A stretch of 61,990 nt of DNA from Arthrobacter sp. NicSoilB4 (GCF_019977335.1 NZ_AP024654.1:1-61990); one strand, 5' to 3'; counted from the first letter of the stretch, positions 25,134-34,143 are shown. Notes: generated by a model from the sequence alone, not told the origin. Made by a program: numbers and translations.

Positions 25134-25576
25134 GATATCCCCTTGATCATTTGCTTGCCGCGCTTGAGGCCACGCATGAGCCGGAGACCAGCTAGCACTC
25201 ATCGTTGAGATCACAGGTTATGCGCTCCGCCAGAAAGTTTAGCGACCGCACTCGGAATCGAAGCCGGGCCTCTCTCCGGCGCAGTCAAATCTCAGTGGTC
25301 AATAACGCCTTTCTCCCCTATATGACTGACTATGATTCCGGCAACGAGTTCCGACAGCTCGATCCAGGCCATTCCTCGGATGCTCCTGGCCGTCCGATAT
25401 GACAGGTTCTCAAACGGTCGTTTTTGACTGTCGCGGATAAGGAACGACCCTCACCGAGCAGTTTTGCGGACGGGTCATGCGGGAATGTGCCTGGCCAAGC
25501 GCGTGCATACACTGGGTTCCGGCGGTCAGCACCAGAGAACGGGACCGCGACCGTCTCACCAGCAGAAGATGGCACC
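25134..25576. other. Intergenic region without a recognised gene
   Basis: Divergent spacer between the zinc-ribbon/nuclease gene and the + gene at 25577. It has AT-rich patches that could hold promoters for both, but I find no strong -35/-10 pair, hairpin or repeat. A + open frame beginning at 25424 reads into the next gene and may be a longer form of it. Confidence 0.5.
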
Positions 25577-26254
25577 ATGGCACCGAAGATAGGCCCCGAG
25601 ACGATGCTCGCCGAATGGCTCCTCGTCGAGACAGTCGCCGACGTCCGACGGCGAAGCGAGGATCCCGGCGCGCGGAGCCGTTACGAATTGCTCGGGATCG
25701 CGCCGCTCCTTCGCAAGCTCCTCATCGACGGCCGTCCCCTCCTCAACACTGTTCGGGCCGCTCGCCCGGAGGTGCCGACGGAGTTCCGCATCAGGCAGTG
25801 GAGCGCTCCGGAGGACGGTCAGCAGGGAGAAGATCTGCCATACGTCCTCCGGCTCGGCGGTCCCGAGTTGGTCGGCGGGTCTGAGGACCCGGCGCTGCCC
25901 AAGCTGAAGTACTTCATCGGCGCGAGGGTGGGCGTGGTCCGAGGACGACCGCTGACCGTCCTCGAGGTGGTGAAGTACTACGCCAACGTGGAAGGAGGCG
26001 TCCATTTCGGCGTGCCCGAGGAGAAGGCCGACCACGTCCTGAGCGAATTGGCTCCCTTGCTCCTGGGGCGGACGACGGGACAGATCGAGATCCTCGCCCA
26101 CCTCGGCGCAATCGTGGTGGACGCGCTGACGCCGCTGTGCGAGTCGATCCTCGCCTCGCCCCTGATCGACACGCGCATGCACCGGCGCAACGACAGGGGC
26201 TTCTTCGACGGCCACTGGACCGCGGACCACTACGAGAAGTCCAGCCAAGGGTAA
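25577..26254 (+). CDS. Unknown protein, 225 aa
   Basis: Soluble protein beginning MAPKIGPETMLAEWLLVETVADVRRRSEDPG, with PLLRKLLIDGRPLLNTVRAARP and a C-terminal RRNDRGFFDGHWTADHYEKSS. No catalytic signature recognised. ATG 25577 is preferred over the upstream in-frame start at 25424; the 51 extra residues are arginine/proline-rich and look non-coding. Convergent with the HIRAN gene. Confidence 0.6.
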   Translation: MAPKIGPETMLAEWLLVETVADVRRRSEDPGARSRYELLGIAPLLRKLLIDGRPLLNTVRAARPEVPTEFRIRQWSAPEDGQQGEDLPYVLRLGGPELVGGSEDPALPKLKYFIGARVGVVRGRPLTVLEVVKYYANVEGGVHFGVPEEKADHVLSELAPLLLGRTTGQIEILAHLGAIVVDALTPLCESILASPLIDTRMHRRNDRGFFDGHWTADHYEKSSQG

Positions 26255-26331
26255 TAGCCGATGGCAGGGGGCACCCGCGGGCGTCATGGCGGGAGAAGCC
26301 CGGTGAAGACTGGCCACCCATCAGCAGCTCT

Positions 26332-27039
26332 TTAGTCTCGCTGAAGGTATGCCAGCATTTCAGGGGTGGTCAGTAGGACACGTGGTGAGGCTGCCTTGCT
26401 CTGGATGATGATGCCATCTAATTCCTGACCGGCGTCCAAGAGTTTGGCGACCCATGCAGCCCGCTGCTTGTTCACGTAGCCGATCTTCTTCGCTGCGCGG
26501 CCCGTCGTGATTGCGACGGCGTTGGCATCGTGTTCGTTGTTGGTTTCGCGGACAACCTGGACACGTTGCCCGTTACGGAAATTGAACGGTTTGTTGGGGT
26601 CCTCATAAAAGCCCATGCCAACGACGCGGAGCGCGAAAATCTGAAAATGCCGCAGCGCAAGGATCTTGTAATCGACCAGCTGTCCATCGGGGAGGGCCAA
26701 ATCCAGGCCGTTGTTGGACCGTACCAGTCGAAGGGGCGGCATACCGTCAGGGTCGGCAACCAGTTCGCTCTTGGCTTCTGCCGGAGGAACATAACCTGCG
26801 CGGTAGCTCTTGACGCTTTGCCCGACCGCCGCCGCCTTTGCCTTTTCTGCCTCGTAGCTGCGCGCTTCCGGCGGGCGCCGCGGCAGTCCCCTCACGTCCC
26901 CGCGCAACGACACCGGACTCACCGCCGGTAGGTGCGCCGGTTCAGCGAGCTCCGCTGAAGGGCTCGTCAGCTCCGAAACGGCCAGAGATGCCCGTGCGGT
27001 CCCGCTAAAGATTTCCTTGGCCTTGCTCCATACCCCCAT
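26332..27039 (-). CDS. HIRAN-domain protein
   Basis: 235-aa protein. Residues 130-225 form a HIRAN domain: FALRVVGMGFYEDPNKPFNFRNGQ, VQVVRETNNEHDANAVAI, KKIGYVNKQRAAWVAKLLDAGQELDGII. HIRAN domains bind DNA ends and damaged or stalled DNA, and stand-alone bacterial forms are found with nucleases and mobile elements. The N-terminal 125 residues are low complexity with no recognised domain. It may act in DNA maintenance on the plasmid. Confidence 0.85.
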   Translation of the reverse strand: MGVWSKAKEIFSGTARASLAVSELTSPSAELAEPAHLPAVSPVSLRGDVRGLPRRPPEARSYEAEKAKAAAVGQSVKSYRAGYVPPAEAKSELVADPDGMPPLRLVRSNNGLDLALPDGQLVDYKILALRHFQIFALRVVGMGFYEDPNKPFNFRNGQRVQVVRETNNEHDANAVAITTGRAAKKIGYVNKQRAAWVAKLLDAGQELDGIIIQSKAASPRVLLTTPEMLAYLQRD

Positions 27040-27173
27040 GCGCTGACTCTATCGAGAGCGGTGGCTAAAAGGGCGCCTGAATCGCTGGAAGTAGTGAGGC
27101 GGCCTCCCGTGCCGAGTAATTGGACTCCCCCTAGCCCAGGGCAGTACATGGCCATCATGGACGGCGTCAGGTG

Positions 27174-27938
27174 TTACGCGTATTTACTGTCCAGCCGGTA
27201 GGTCTTCCTGCTGTAGGTTCGGTTTCCCGTTTCGCCGGCCTGGTCGAGTGGCTCAATATAATCCGTCAGTATGCCGGCGTCGACGAGCTCCCTCAGCCCT
27301 GTCTTCTTGGTGCTGTCTCCCAAGCCAAATCGATCTTTGAAAGTCGCCGGGGCGAACCAAAGGCGATGGTCCTCAATATCGTTACGATGCACGCTTAGAA
27401 CCACCAAGTACATGGCCAGCGCGGGGCCGCTTAGGGAAGCAATTGCCCCGCCTGTCCATAAGTATTCGGGAACACGGAAATATGGATCTACGTGTCCTTT
27501 CTTGGCGGCCGCCCCCGGCAACGTGTATCCCTCCCCGTTGGCATTTTCACTGAGGAGCTGAACAGTTGGAGGCGATCCAGCGACCGAATGGTCCAGGGTG
27601 ATGAAGCCACGCTTTTCGAGTTCAGTGAGACTTGAGCTAACCGTCCGTGCTCCTGCCGTCCCGGGGTCGTCCAGACCGATGAGTTCAGCCCAGAAACGCG
27701 CCGGCCGATTGGAAGCGTGCGGAGCTGCTGCTAAGACCCACAGTAGGGAGATGAGTACGGCGACCCTCGTTTTGCCTCCCCTGCCGCCACCTCCCTTACG
27801 GGCGGAGCGACCACTCATGATCTGGGAAAGAGGTGTGGAGCCATTTGCCGACTGCACGAAGGATCGCCTCACTGGAGCACCCTTGCGTCCACCCATTCTT
27901 CTGGAGAGCTCGGCTGCCCGAGCGAGCTGGATTTCCAA
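27174..27938 (-). CDS. Winged-helix protein, possible regulator or second replication protein
   Basis: 254-aa protein with two candidate winged-helix regions: VAVLISLLWVLAAAPHASNRPARFWAELIGL...SSLTELEKRGFITLD (residues 58-115) and WFAPATFKDRFGLGDSTKKTGLRELVDAGILTDYIEPL (about 193-230). The TTG at 27938 is supported by GAGGAAAA upstream. A tandem winged-helix layout is seen in some plasmid RepA proteins, but a regulatory role is equally possible. It faces an AT-rich, structured intergenic region. Confidence 0.65.
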   Translation of the reverse strand: MEIQLARAAELSRRMGGRKGAPVRRSFVQSANGSTPLSQIMSGRSARKGGGGRGGKTRVAVLISLLWVLAAAPHASNRPARFWAELIGLDDPGTAGARTVSSSLTELEKRGFITLDHSVAGSPPTVQLLSENANGEGYTLPGAAAKKGHVDPYFRVPEYLWTGGAIASLSGPALAMYLVVLSVHRNDIEDHRLWFAPATFKDRFGLGDSTKKTGLRELVDAGILTDYIEPLDQAGETGNRTYSRKTYRLDSKYA

Positions 27939-28413
27939 TATTTTTCCTCAATTTTGTGCCCCTTGACCGCGGCCTATAGAGTAGCGATCAGAAGATATAT
28001 CTATAAGGGTTGCGCTAACGTAGCCATACCGGATGCACAAACGCTACCATCCGGGCGGTTGATTAGTAAAAGTTTGATTTTGCATTTACTTACGACTCCT
28101 ATACGCTCTGACATAGATCAGGAGCCTTCAGTGTTTAGCGATGTTGGAGGCATGCCGTCAGGCTAGGTCCCCCTTGTAAGAGGGGCAACCTGCCGGGTGT
28201 AGGTAGCGCTTGCGTTTCCTTCGTTCGAGACTCGTTTTGCCGACTCGGTAGGGCCTCGCGAGAAACCTGATCAGAGAAGGCCGGCGTCCGCGCTGGCCTT
28301 CTCGCTTTAACTTGGCCCCAAGATCGGCGGGTTCCCCTGACATCTGTGAGGGCATTCAAGTAATAGAGTTGCCGCAGTAATCGAAACGGGAAATAGGGCG
28401 GTGCAGGGACTAA
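27939..28413. other. AT-rich spacer with a candidate structured RNA
   Basis: 475 bp without a convincing gene. The left half is AT-rich and holds the palindrome AGATATATCT (27993-28002). The right half (about 28165-28305) is GC-rich and folded: a hairpin with arms CCCCTT...AGAGGGG (about 28171-28187) is followed by a strong terminator-like stem at 28274-28303. This suggests a transcript of roughly 150 nt on the + strand just before the two-gene operon at 28414. Confidence 0.5.
28274..28303 (+). terminator. Intrinsic-terminator-like hairpin
   Basis: Arms GAGAAGGCCGGCG and CGCTGGCCTTCTC (one mismatch), 4-base loop, followed by GCTTTAA. There is no + strand protein gene upstream for 2 kb, so what it terminates is unexplained unless a small RNA is made here. 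Confidence 0.65.
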
Positions 28414-29535
28414 ATGGATAATCGTTCATCCGGCGCCGCTCTCCGTGGCCATATCTCGAGCTCCTTCGACCGGAGATTATGGGCTGCCGCGAACAAGAAC
28501 GGCGTGCCGGCGTCACTGGTACATGCCCATGAAGTTCTTGGTTTGGAGCGCGGCGAACAGCTGGCGTTTGAGACGGTGATGTGTGATGGCAACCTCGTCG
28601 ACATGCTCTTCGGGCAGGACAGCGGATTCGCAGCACTGACCAACGGGGCCAGTAGTCTCGTAAGAATCTCAGATGACGACGGAGATTTTGTCGTCGCGAG
28701 CTGGGCAACTGCTCACCCGGGCGTATTCCATATCAGTGGGTCGGTTCCCACGAGTGACAGACGCTGGGCCCGCGTAAATCGATCCATTTCCCGTGCGCCG
28801 GACGTTATGCGCTGCTTTCTCAACGAGGACAAGTTCCGTCGCCTGGCCAGGAAGTTGGATTCTATTGGGCGTCCGGAAGTTGTGCGGATGGCGGCATGGC
28901 GCCAGTCCGATGCTTCATCCCTCAACCGGGGCTGGCCAGTTAAAGCGGATTCCTTCAGATATACGCCGGACGATGTTTTTGATCTGGCGAACCTGGAAGG
29001 AGCTTCCGTACGGTCGCTAACGGTCTCCGTGGAAAGTGATTTACTTTGCCACCTACGCAGGACGAGCGGGGCAACTTTCTACTCAGGACAGTTCCGTCCA
29101 TTTGCAGCCAACATCCTCGACGCCTTCGCAGCTTATGCGGCCGAACGGCTCGATCTACTTTCAAATCGACAGCGCGCCGTCGATAGGCCCCTTGGCCTCC
29201 CCTTGACTATCAACCTTGCTGAAGATGTCTTCTCCACCGCAGGTGACACCGAACGCCTGCGACGCCTGATGGAGGACACTCAGCTAACCTCCGTGGCCGT
29301 GCTGCATGAAAACCCCTACCTACACCTCATGATTGCCGACCACGCCGACGGGTCCACTTTTGATGTCGTTGTCACCTCGCCAGTTGCTATAGACATTTAC
29401 CCCAGTTTTCGCTCCAGTGCATCTTCCTTGGCCCGCCTCGTTCAGCGGATCGGGGAGCACTTCTCGGCTGAGACGATCGAGGAGTCCCTGCCGCGGCAGC
29501 GAGTGTCTCTCGAGGACCTAGTAGGCGCCGGATAA
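28414..29535 (+). CDS. Unknown protein A of a two-gene operon
   Basis: 373-aa protein, N-terminus MDNRSSGAALRGHISSSFDRRLWAAANKNG. Segments such as LVRISDDDGDFVVASWATAHPGVFHISGS and HLMIADHADGSTFDVVVTSPVAIDIYPSFRSSASSLARLVQRIGEHF suggest a mixed alpha/beta fold with the active region unclear. No family recognised. It ends one base before the next ATG, so both proteins are made from one message. Lower GC than the conjugation genes and a location in the cargo region fit a horizontally acquired module. Confidence 0.72.
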   Translation: MDNRSSGAALRGHISSSFDRRLWAAANKNGVPASLVHAHEVLGLERGEQLAFETVMCDGNLVDMLFGQDSGFAALTNGASSLVRISDDDGDFVVASWATAHPGVFHISGSVPTSDRRWARVNRSISRAPDVMRCFLNEDKFRRLARKLDSIGRPEVVRMAAWRQSDASSLNRGWPVKADSFRYTPDDVFDLANLEGASVRSLTVSVESDLLCHLRRTSGATFYSGQFRPFAANILDAFAAYAAERLDLLSNRQRAVDRPLGLPLTINLAEDVFSTAGDTERLRRLMEDTQLTSVAVLHENPYLHLMIADHADGSTFDVVVTSPVAIDIYPSFRSSASSLARLVQRIGEHFSAETIEESLPRQRVSLEDLVGAG

Positions 29536-29536
29536 G

Positions 29537-30571
29537 ATGGCACGCACTCCTGAGAGCCTTGCAAACTTGCGCGAGGGTTACCGTCGCTACGACGAGTATG
29601 TTGACGTCGTTTCGTGTTTTGAGTGGATGTTCGCGGGCGACGCGCTGGACCTTCCGGAAACCGTCAAGCACTTTGAGCGATATCCCAAATGCACAACGTC
29701 TGAGGCCGACTCAACACCGCGCACCGTTACCCCCGACTTTCTGGTCGTCTTCCAAGATGATTCCGTCCTCGTTGGGGAGATTGCTTCGATCGCGAGACAC
29801 GAGAACTCGGTAGACAAGCTCTGCAGCCAACTCCTGGGCTACGAAGGTATCCAAGAAGTCGCTCTGGCCGACGGTTCATCAGTGGCCCCGAGCCGGATAG
29901 ACGTGATGTGGCTTGTGCCTGTTGAACTGTCCAACGATGCCTGTGCACGCGTCCTGGATGACCGGTTCCACAACCCTACGCACTCATATAAGCCGCTTAA
30001 GGCGCCCTGCATCGTCCAATATGCGAGGCTGACGCATAAGTACACTTTCGCACGCATACCCCGCCCTGATAACGGCGTTCTCGTCAGTGGACTCCCGAAC
30101 CTCAGCATCGCCAGCTACTTAGATCGAAACCTGAATATCAAGCCCGAACACTTCGTCCACATCAAGACATCGCGCGGATTCATGAATGATCCCGCTGAAC
30201 CTCTCTATCTCGCCACTTACATGTACGTCCGCGTTTGGCCCTTGATGTTCGGTCCTGGCACCTCGGAAGAACGAGTCACCAGCCAAAGCATTTCCCAAGA
30301 GCTGCAGAGAACCTACAGGTACGGGAGGCACAAAGAAGTGGTCACTGCACTCGATCTCCTTTCCGAAGCAGGACTGGCTACCAGGCAATCGGATGGATTC
30401 TGGAAAGTGAAGCGCAAGGTGCTTGGCACCAAAGGAGACCGCGAAGCCCACGCCAAAATCTTGGAGCTTGTTGAATCGACGCAAGAACGCGAAAGGACTC
30501 GATCCCGCAGGGCCATACGCCACCAAATCCCTGCACAACTCAGCCTCTTCGACGCCTCCGAGCTTTCCTGA
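29537..30571 (+). CDS. Unknown protein B of a two-gene operon, possible nuclease fold
   Basis: 344-aa protein. Near residue 67, TPDFLVVFQDDSVLVGEIASI resembles the D...ExK strand pair of PD-(D/E)xK nucleases (PD then GEIAS), but the lysine is missing, so activity is doubtful. The middle (FHNPTHSYKPLKAPCIVQYARLTHKYTFARIP) and a probable winged-helix near residues 255-285 (EVVTALDLLSEAGLATRQSDGFWKVKRK) follow. The C-terminus is strongly charged. Translationally coupled to the gene before it. A strong terminator lies 138 bp downstream. Confidence 0.7.
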   Translation: MARTPESLANLREGYRRYDEYVDVVSCFEWMFAGDALDLPETVKHFERYPKCTTSEADSTPRTVTPDFLVVFQDDSVLVGEIASIARHENSVDKLCSQLLGYEGIQEVALADGSSVAPSRIDVMWLVPVELSNDACARVLDDRFHNPTHSYKPLKAPCIVQYARLTHKYTFARIPRPDNGVLVSGLPNLSIASYLDRNLNIKPEHFVHIKTSRGFMNDPAEPLYLATYMYVRVWPLMFGPGTSEERVTSQSISQELQRTYRYGRHKEVVTALDLLSEAGLATRQSDGFWKVKRKVLGTKGDREAHAKILELVESTQERERTRSRRAIRHQIPAQLSLFDASELS

Positions 30572-31013
30572 CTGGGACCGGGGAAGGGCAATGCCGCGGG
30601 GCGAATCCGCAGACCTCTCGGAGCGTCCCTTTGGGATGCTCCGAGGCCCAAATCTCACTGTCTGGAACCCGTAACACTCTTCGGCGTTGAGATATGGAGC
30701 GTTAAAACGGTGAGGACCGGCACTCTCGTGCCGGCCCTCACCTGTTTTCCCTCTGCAAAGGAAATCTGCGGTTCAGCTTAGCTGAACTGGTTTGTGGTAC
30801 TGCCGCGGGCGGGTACCTCGTTGTTCTTGGTCTCGCGGGGTGGCGGTGCGTGGACGCGTTGTCGCGGTTAATGGCGGTCCGGCGCTGGTGAGTGGCTGCT
30901 GTGGTTCGCCCTGGGCGGCGGACCGCCCCATTTCTGGGAGGTTCCTGGCCCTTGCTGGGGTGAGTGGGCCGGGCGGCTGCCTCTGGGGTTCAGCCGCCCG
31001 GTTCCCCGTCACA
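30572..31013. other. Terminator-rich spacer between convergent genes
   Basis: 442 bp with no convincing gene. It holds a hairpin at 30617-30645 (CGGAGCGTCCC-TTT-GGGATGCTCCG core), the composite terminator at 30709-30787, a diverged copy of the GGCGGTCC...GGACCGCC stem seen in repeat copies A and C (30873-30927), and a 10-bp stem CGGGCGGCTG/CAGCCGCCCG (30970-31000) directly behind the ParB-like gene on the - strand. Confidence 0.7.
30709..30787. terminator. Composite bidirectional terminator
   Basis: A strong + strand hairpin (30709-30742; GGTGAGG and CCGGCAC arms) is followed by TGTTTT. Next come CCTCTGCAAAGGAAA and a second stem GTTCAGC-TTA-GCTGAAC (30771-30787). The same three-part arrangement recurs at 34333-34412. 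The first hairpin would end the two-gene operon; the second may end leftward transcription. Confidence 0.8.
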
Positions 31014-32357
31014 TTACTCGGTGTCGGTGGCGTGCTTGTCGAGGATGATCTGCTCGACGGCGCTGGCCGTGTAGCCCCAGATGGTGAGCTGGTTGAGGTA
31101 GTGGAAGTGCCGCTTCTCGGCGCTCCGCCATGAATCTTTCTGGATGGTCTTCTCGTACCCGGCGCAGATCAGGGCGATGAGGGAGAACTCGGGCCGTGCG
31201 GTGGTTTTGGCGGTGTGGTCCCGCAACGGGTTCCAGCCCCACCGGTCGGTGTCCTCCCCGGTCTTGGCCCCGATCATCTCGGTGGCGACCTTGCCGTCGT
31301 AGCCGCTGGCGGTTTCGGGGTCGTGGGTCATGGCGTGGACGGTGAAGTACTGCCAGCCCTTCGGCGCGGTCTTCCGCGACAGCAGGGTCTTCACGAACTC
31401 GCGCCTGACCTTGGTGGCGCTTTCCATCTCGCGGTTATTGGCGATCAGGGTCTTCCGCTCGGCTTTCTGTTCCTCGGTCATCGGGCCCTTCTGGACCTGC
31501 GTGCCGCCGTCGTAGCGTTCGTACTTCGGGGTGAAGCCCAGGTCCTGCCAGCCGGTGATGACGGGGTTGGCGTTGTGCTGGCCCCGGTAGTCGGTGCTGA
31601 TCAGGTAGGCGTTGGCGTCCTCGTCGGTGGCCGGTTCCCCGTCGGCCCGCTTCGCGGCCGAGACGTACAGGTTCTCTTCGTTCGCGTAGTGCCCGGCGTC
31701 CTCCACGATGGTCTTGCCCTGGGCTTCCAGTTCCTCGATGAGCGTGGCGAGTGCGGCGGCGCGGTCGCGGCGGTCCCTCAGCATCTGCGCGACGTGCAGG
31801 AGCTGATCGGGTTCGTCCGCGATCACGGACTCCAGTTCCTCCGTGGCGTCCTGGTTCCCTTCAAACTCGGTCATGATGAGCGCTTCGTCGATGGTGTATC
31901 CCTTGCCCAGGGCGGCGGATCCGGCGTTCGAGGATTTGGCTTTCAGTGCCCCTTCCACGGTGGTCTTGGTGCGCCCGGTCTTCTTGGCGATCGCGGCGGC
32001 TGAGACGCCGATCAGGGACAGCTGGTGGTAGGCGTCGGCCTCGTCCGCTTCGGTCAGTTCGGCCCGCTGGATGTTCTCCACGACCTGGGTCACGATCCGT
32101 TCGGCTTCCTCGGGGGACTCGATGATCATTACCGGGATGCTGGTGCGCCCGGCTTCCACAGCCGCGCGGGTGCGGCGCTGTCCCATCAGGACGTGCACCA
32201 CGCCGTCGTCCTTGCGGTGGGCGATGACGGGTTCCATCACGCCGTGTTCCTTGATGCTGGCAATGAAATCGGCGGTCAGGGCGGCGTCTTTGCGGACGTT
32301 GATGTCCACGGTCAGGGTGGCCGGGTCGAGCATTTCGAGGGTGGGTGTGGTGTTCAT
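31014..32357 (-). CDS. ParB/Srx-nuclease-like protein led by repeat copy A
   Basis: 447-aa protein with an N-terminal ParB domain: LTVDINVRKDAALTADFIASIKEHGVMEPVIAHR, VLMGQRRTRAAVEAG, and VVENIQRAELTEADEADAYHQLSLIGVSAAAIAKKTGRTKTTV (helix-turn-helix). The C-terminal half is plasmid-specific. The true partition pair appears to be at 46997-48213, so this is more likely a ParB-like protein of the kind found in plasmid leading regions. It starts 15 bp after the AAAAGGAG ribosome site contained in the repeat. Confidence 0.85.
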   Translation of the reverse strand: MNTTPTLEMLDPATLTVDINVRKDAALTADFIASIKEHGVMEPVIAHRKDDGVVHVLMGQRRTRAAVEAGRTSIPVMIIESPEEAERIVTQVVENIQRAELTEADEADAYHQLSLIGVSAAAIAKKTGRTKTTVEGALKAKSSNAGSAALGKGYTIDEALIMTEFEGNQDATEELESVIADEPDQLLHVAQMLRDRRDRAAALATLIEELEAQGKTIVEDAGHYANEENLYVSAAKRADGEPATDEDANAYLISTDYRGQHNANPVITGWQDLGFTPKYERYDGGTQVQKGPMTEEQKAERKTLIANNREMESATKVRREFVKTLLSRKTAPKGWQYFTVHAMTHDPETASGYDGKVATEMIGAKTGEDTDRWGWNPLRDHTAKTTARPEFSLIALICAGYEKTIQKDSWRSAEKRHFHYLNQLTIWGYTASAVEQIILDKHATDTE

Positions 32358-33027
32358 GGTGTTGCTCCTTTTGCAGAGGATTCCGGTGGGTGGGGCGGCT
32401 CAGGTGACCGGCCAGCTCCCCCTCTCCCCCGTTGTTTTTTGGTTGCTGGCAAGCTCGCTTGCTCGGCGGCCGACGGAGCCCTGTCTACCCGCAGGGCAAG
32501 GTGCCGGAAATTCCCGGAGGAAATCAGCAGGTGACCGGCCAGCTCCCCCTCTCCCCCGTTGTTTTTTGGTTGCTGGCAAGCTCGCTTGCTCGGCGGCCGA
32601 CGGAGCCCTGTCTACCCGCAGGGCAAGGTGCCGGAAATTCCCGGAGGAAATCAGCGACGCAGGAGCGCCGGAGGGACATTTCCTGCACCGCAGGCCCTGA
32701 CGAAGGAGGGGCTAGACGGGGTGGAGCGGACGCCTAGAATCCGAAGGGCAGCAACCAAAAGACGTCGTAGACAAGACAGGGCCAGGGCGGGCCGGAGCTC
32801 CGCGACGGACAGCACTGGACCCAACAGCCGGCCGCGCCCGCGGACGCCCCAAAGGGTGCGAGCCCTGCGAGCATGCCCCTGGCTTCGTCTCCCCTGGATC
32901 CGCCCATGCCGGCCCCGCTCTTAGCCTGGCCGGCCCGCTGGCTGTTCCACCGGCGGTCCTCCACCGAAATGGCGGTCCGCCGCCGGTGACCAGCGACGGC
33001 AGCCAACCACCGGCGGCGGACCGCCCG
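32358..33027. repeat. Leader repeat copy A (long form, with internal duplication)
   Basis: First of four related blocks, each ending directly at the ATG of a - strand gene. From the gene outward it carries the ribosome site (CTCTGCAAAAGGAG on the - strand), TTTTGGTTGCT (32437-32447 and again 32564-32574), small stems GCAAGC/GCTTGC and CCCTG/CAGGG, the + strand pair CTAGAC-N17-TAGAAT (32712-32740), and the closing inverted arm AGCAACCAAAA (32750-32760). A distal part shared with copy C ends in an 18-bp perfect stem (32971-32988 with 33008-33025) that lies behind the next gene. No protein gene is convincing inside. Confidence 0.92.
32402..32655. repeat. Exact 127-bp tandem duplication within copy A
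   Basis: 32402-32528 and 32529-32655 are identical by eye. The unit spans from AGGTGACCGG to AAATCAGC and includes the left inverted arm and the small stems. The other three copies have a single unit, so this is a recent duplication. Confidence 0.93.
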
Positions 33028-33112
33028 AACCTTTCGGCCGGCCCTGGTCCTATGTTGAGGAGGGCGGCACCTTGCCGGGCGGGGGTTCCGCCCGGCAAGG
33101 TTTCAAACCGGT

Positions 33113-33541
33113 TTAGGCGACGTTGGCCATATACGGCATCCGATAGCGGGACGGGAGTTCCGCGGCGGCTTCGGGCAGGTCGTCCGGGCCGTGGGCCTGT
33201 CCGTTCTTCCAGTGGAAGAACGCCTGTTCGCTGATCGCGTCCCATTGGCGGGCCTTGGTCCGGTAGAACGTGCAGCTCACGTCACCCTCGCAGTAGGTGG
33301 CGACGCCGAACAGGTTCCCGATGCTGTCAGCGGTGCGGGTGGCGGCGACCATGACGTAGGGCCAATTGCCAAGGTCCCAGCCGTCACTGCCCCAACTGGG
33401 GATGGCGGCCCAGCCGTGTTCGCCAATGAGTTCCATCCAGTCGTAGCCGCCGTTCTCGTGGTAATCGCCCAGCACGGTCACGCCGTCGATGGTTTCCCCA
33501 GTGTCCTGGGTGGTCACCGTCTTAGTGGCTATTGCGTTCAT
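33113..33541 (-). CDS. Unknown acidic protein led by repeat copy B
   Basis: 142-aa acidic, tryptophan-rich protein (GVTVLGDYHENGGYDWMELIGEHGWAAIPSWGSDGWDLGNWPYVMVAATRT). The small size, acidity and setting recall anti-restriction or DNA-mimic proteins of leading regions, but no family motif is recognised. The start is fixed by the repeat-borne ribosome site (CTTTGCAG/CTGCAAAGGAG) 14 bases upstream. It ends about 90 bp before the 18-bp stem of copy A, which would be its terminator. Confidence 0.78.
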   Translation of the reverse strand: MNAIATKTVTTQDTGETIDGVTVLGDYHENGGYDWMELIGEHGWAAIPSWGSDGWDLGNWPYVMVAATRTADSIGNLFGVATYCEGDVSCTFYRTKARQWDAISEQAFFHWKNGQAHGPDDLPEAAAELPSRYRMPYMANVA

Positions 33542-33910
33542 TGTGTTGCTCCTTTGCAGAGGATTCCGGTGGGTGGGGCGGCTTAGGTGACCGGCCAGCT
33601 CCCCCTCTCCCCCGTTGTTTTTTGGTTGCTGGCAAGCTCGCTTGCTCGGCGGCCGACGGAGCCCTGTCTACCCGCAGGGCAAGGTGCCGGAAATTCCCGG
33701 AGGAAATCAGCGACGCAGGAGCGCCGGAGGGACATTTCCTGCACCGCAGGCCCTGACGAAGGAGGGGCTAGACGGGGTGGAGCGGACGCCTAGAATCCGA
33801 AGGACAGCAACCAAAAGACGTCGAAGACGTAAGAACAGGGCCAGGGCGGGCAGGAGCCCTGCGACGGACAGCACTGGACCAACAGCCGGCCGCGCCAGCG
33901 GACGCCCGAA
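33542..33910. repeat. Leader repeat copy B
   Basis: Short form, closest to copy A. Inverted arms TTTTGGTTGCT (33620-33630) and AGCAACCAAAA (33806-33816); + strand CTAGAC (33768-33773) and TAGAAT (33791-33796) at 17-base spacing. Similarity stops near 33910, just before a small + strand gene that the outward promoter-like pair could drive. Confidence 0.92.
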
Positions 33911-33936
33911 TCTCGTCCTTGGCCTAGGCTGGGCGC

Positions 33937-34137
33937 ATGAACAACACCAAGAGGGCAACGCTCATTTGGTCGCTGGGGGCAGTTATTTTCTCTCTCATCG
34001 GCGTATCCACCGCACTGACTTCCGACGGCGTTTGGTACCTGATCGGGTCCGCCGTCATTCTCCTTCTTGCCGGTGCTGTCTTCGGATCCAGAGCAATTCT
34101 TTCCGCACGAACTGCCGGTCTGCCTGGCCGGCAATAG
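33937..34137 (+). CDS. Small two-helix membrane protein
   Basis: 66-aa protein MNNTKRATLIWSLGAVIFSLIGVSTALTSDGVWYLIGSAVILLLAGAVFGSRA..., two clear transmembrane helices separated by a short loop, with a positively charged start and end. It lies 27 bp beyond repeat copy B, facing away from the 142-aa gene. Function unknown. Confidence 0.6.
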   Translation: MNNTKRATLIWSLGAVIFSLIGVSTALTSDGVWYLIGSAVILLLAGAVFGSRAILSARTAGLPGRQ

Positions 34138-34143
34138 CGGCCT

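Noticed and set aside
28165..28305. tRNA or tmRNA gene in the structured spacer
   Set aside because: No cloverleaf, T-loop consensus or CCA end can be drawn; the stems look like a hairpin plus a terminator.
31215..32003. 262-codon + strand frame over the ParB-like gene
   Set aside because: Antisense shadow of a clear ParB-family gene; valine/glycine-rich with no domain.
32431..33793. Open frames on the + strand in the leader repeats (MFFGCWQARLLGGRRSPV... in several copies)
   Set aside because: The frame recurs only because the DNA repeat recurs. It lacks ribosome sites, is interrupted differently between copies, and has an arginine/proline composition typical of GC-rich non-coding DNA. The paired arms explain the conservation better.
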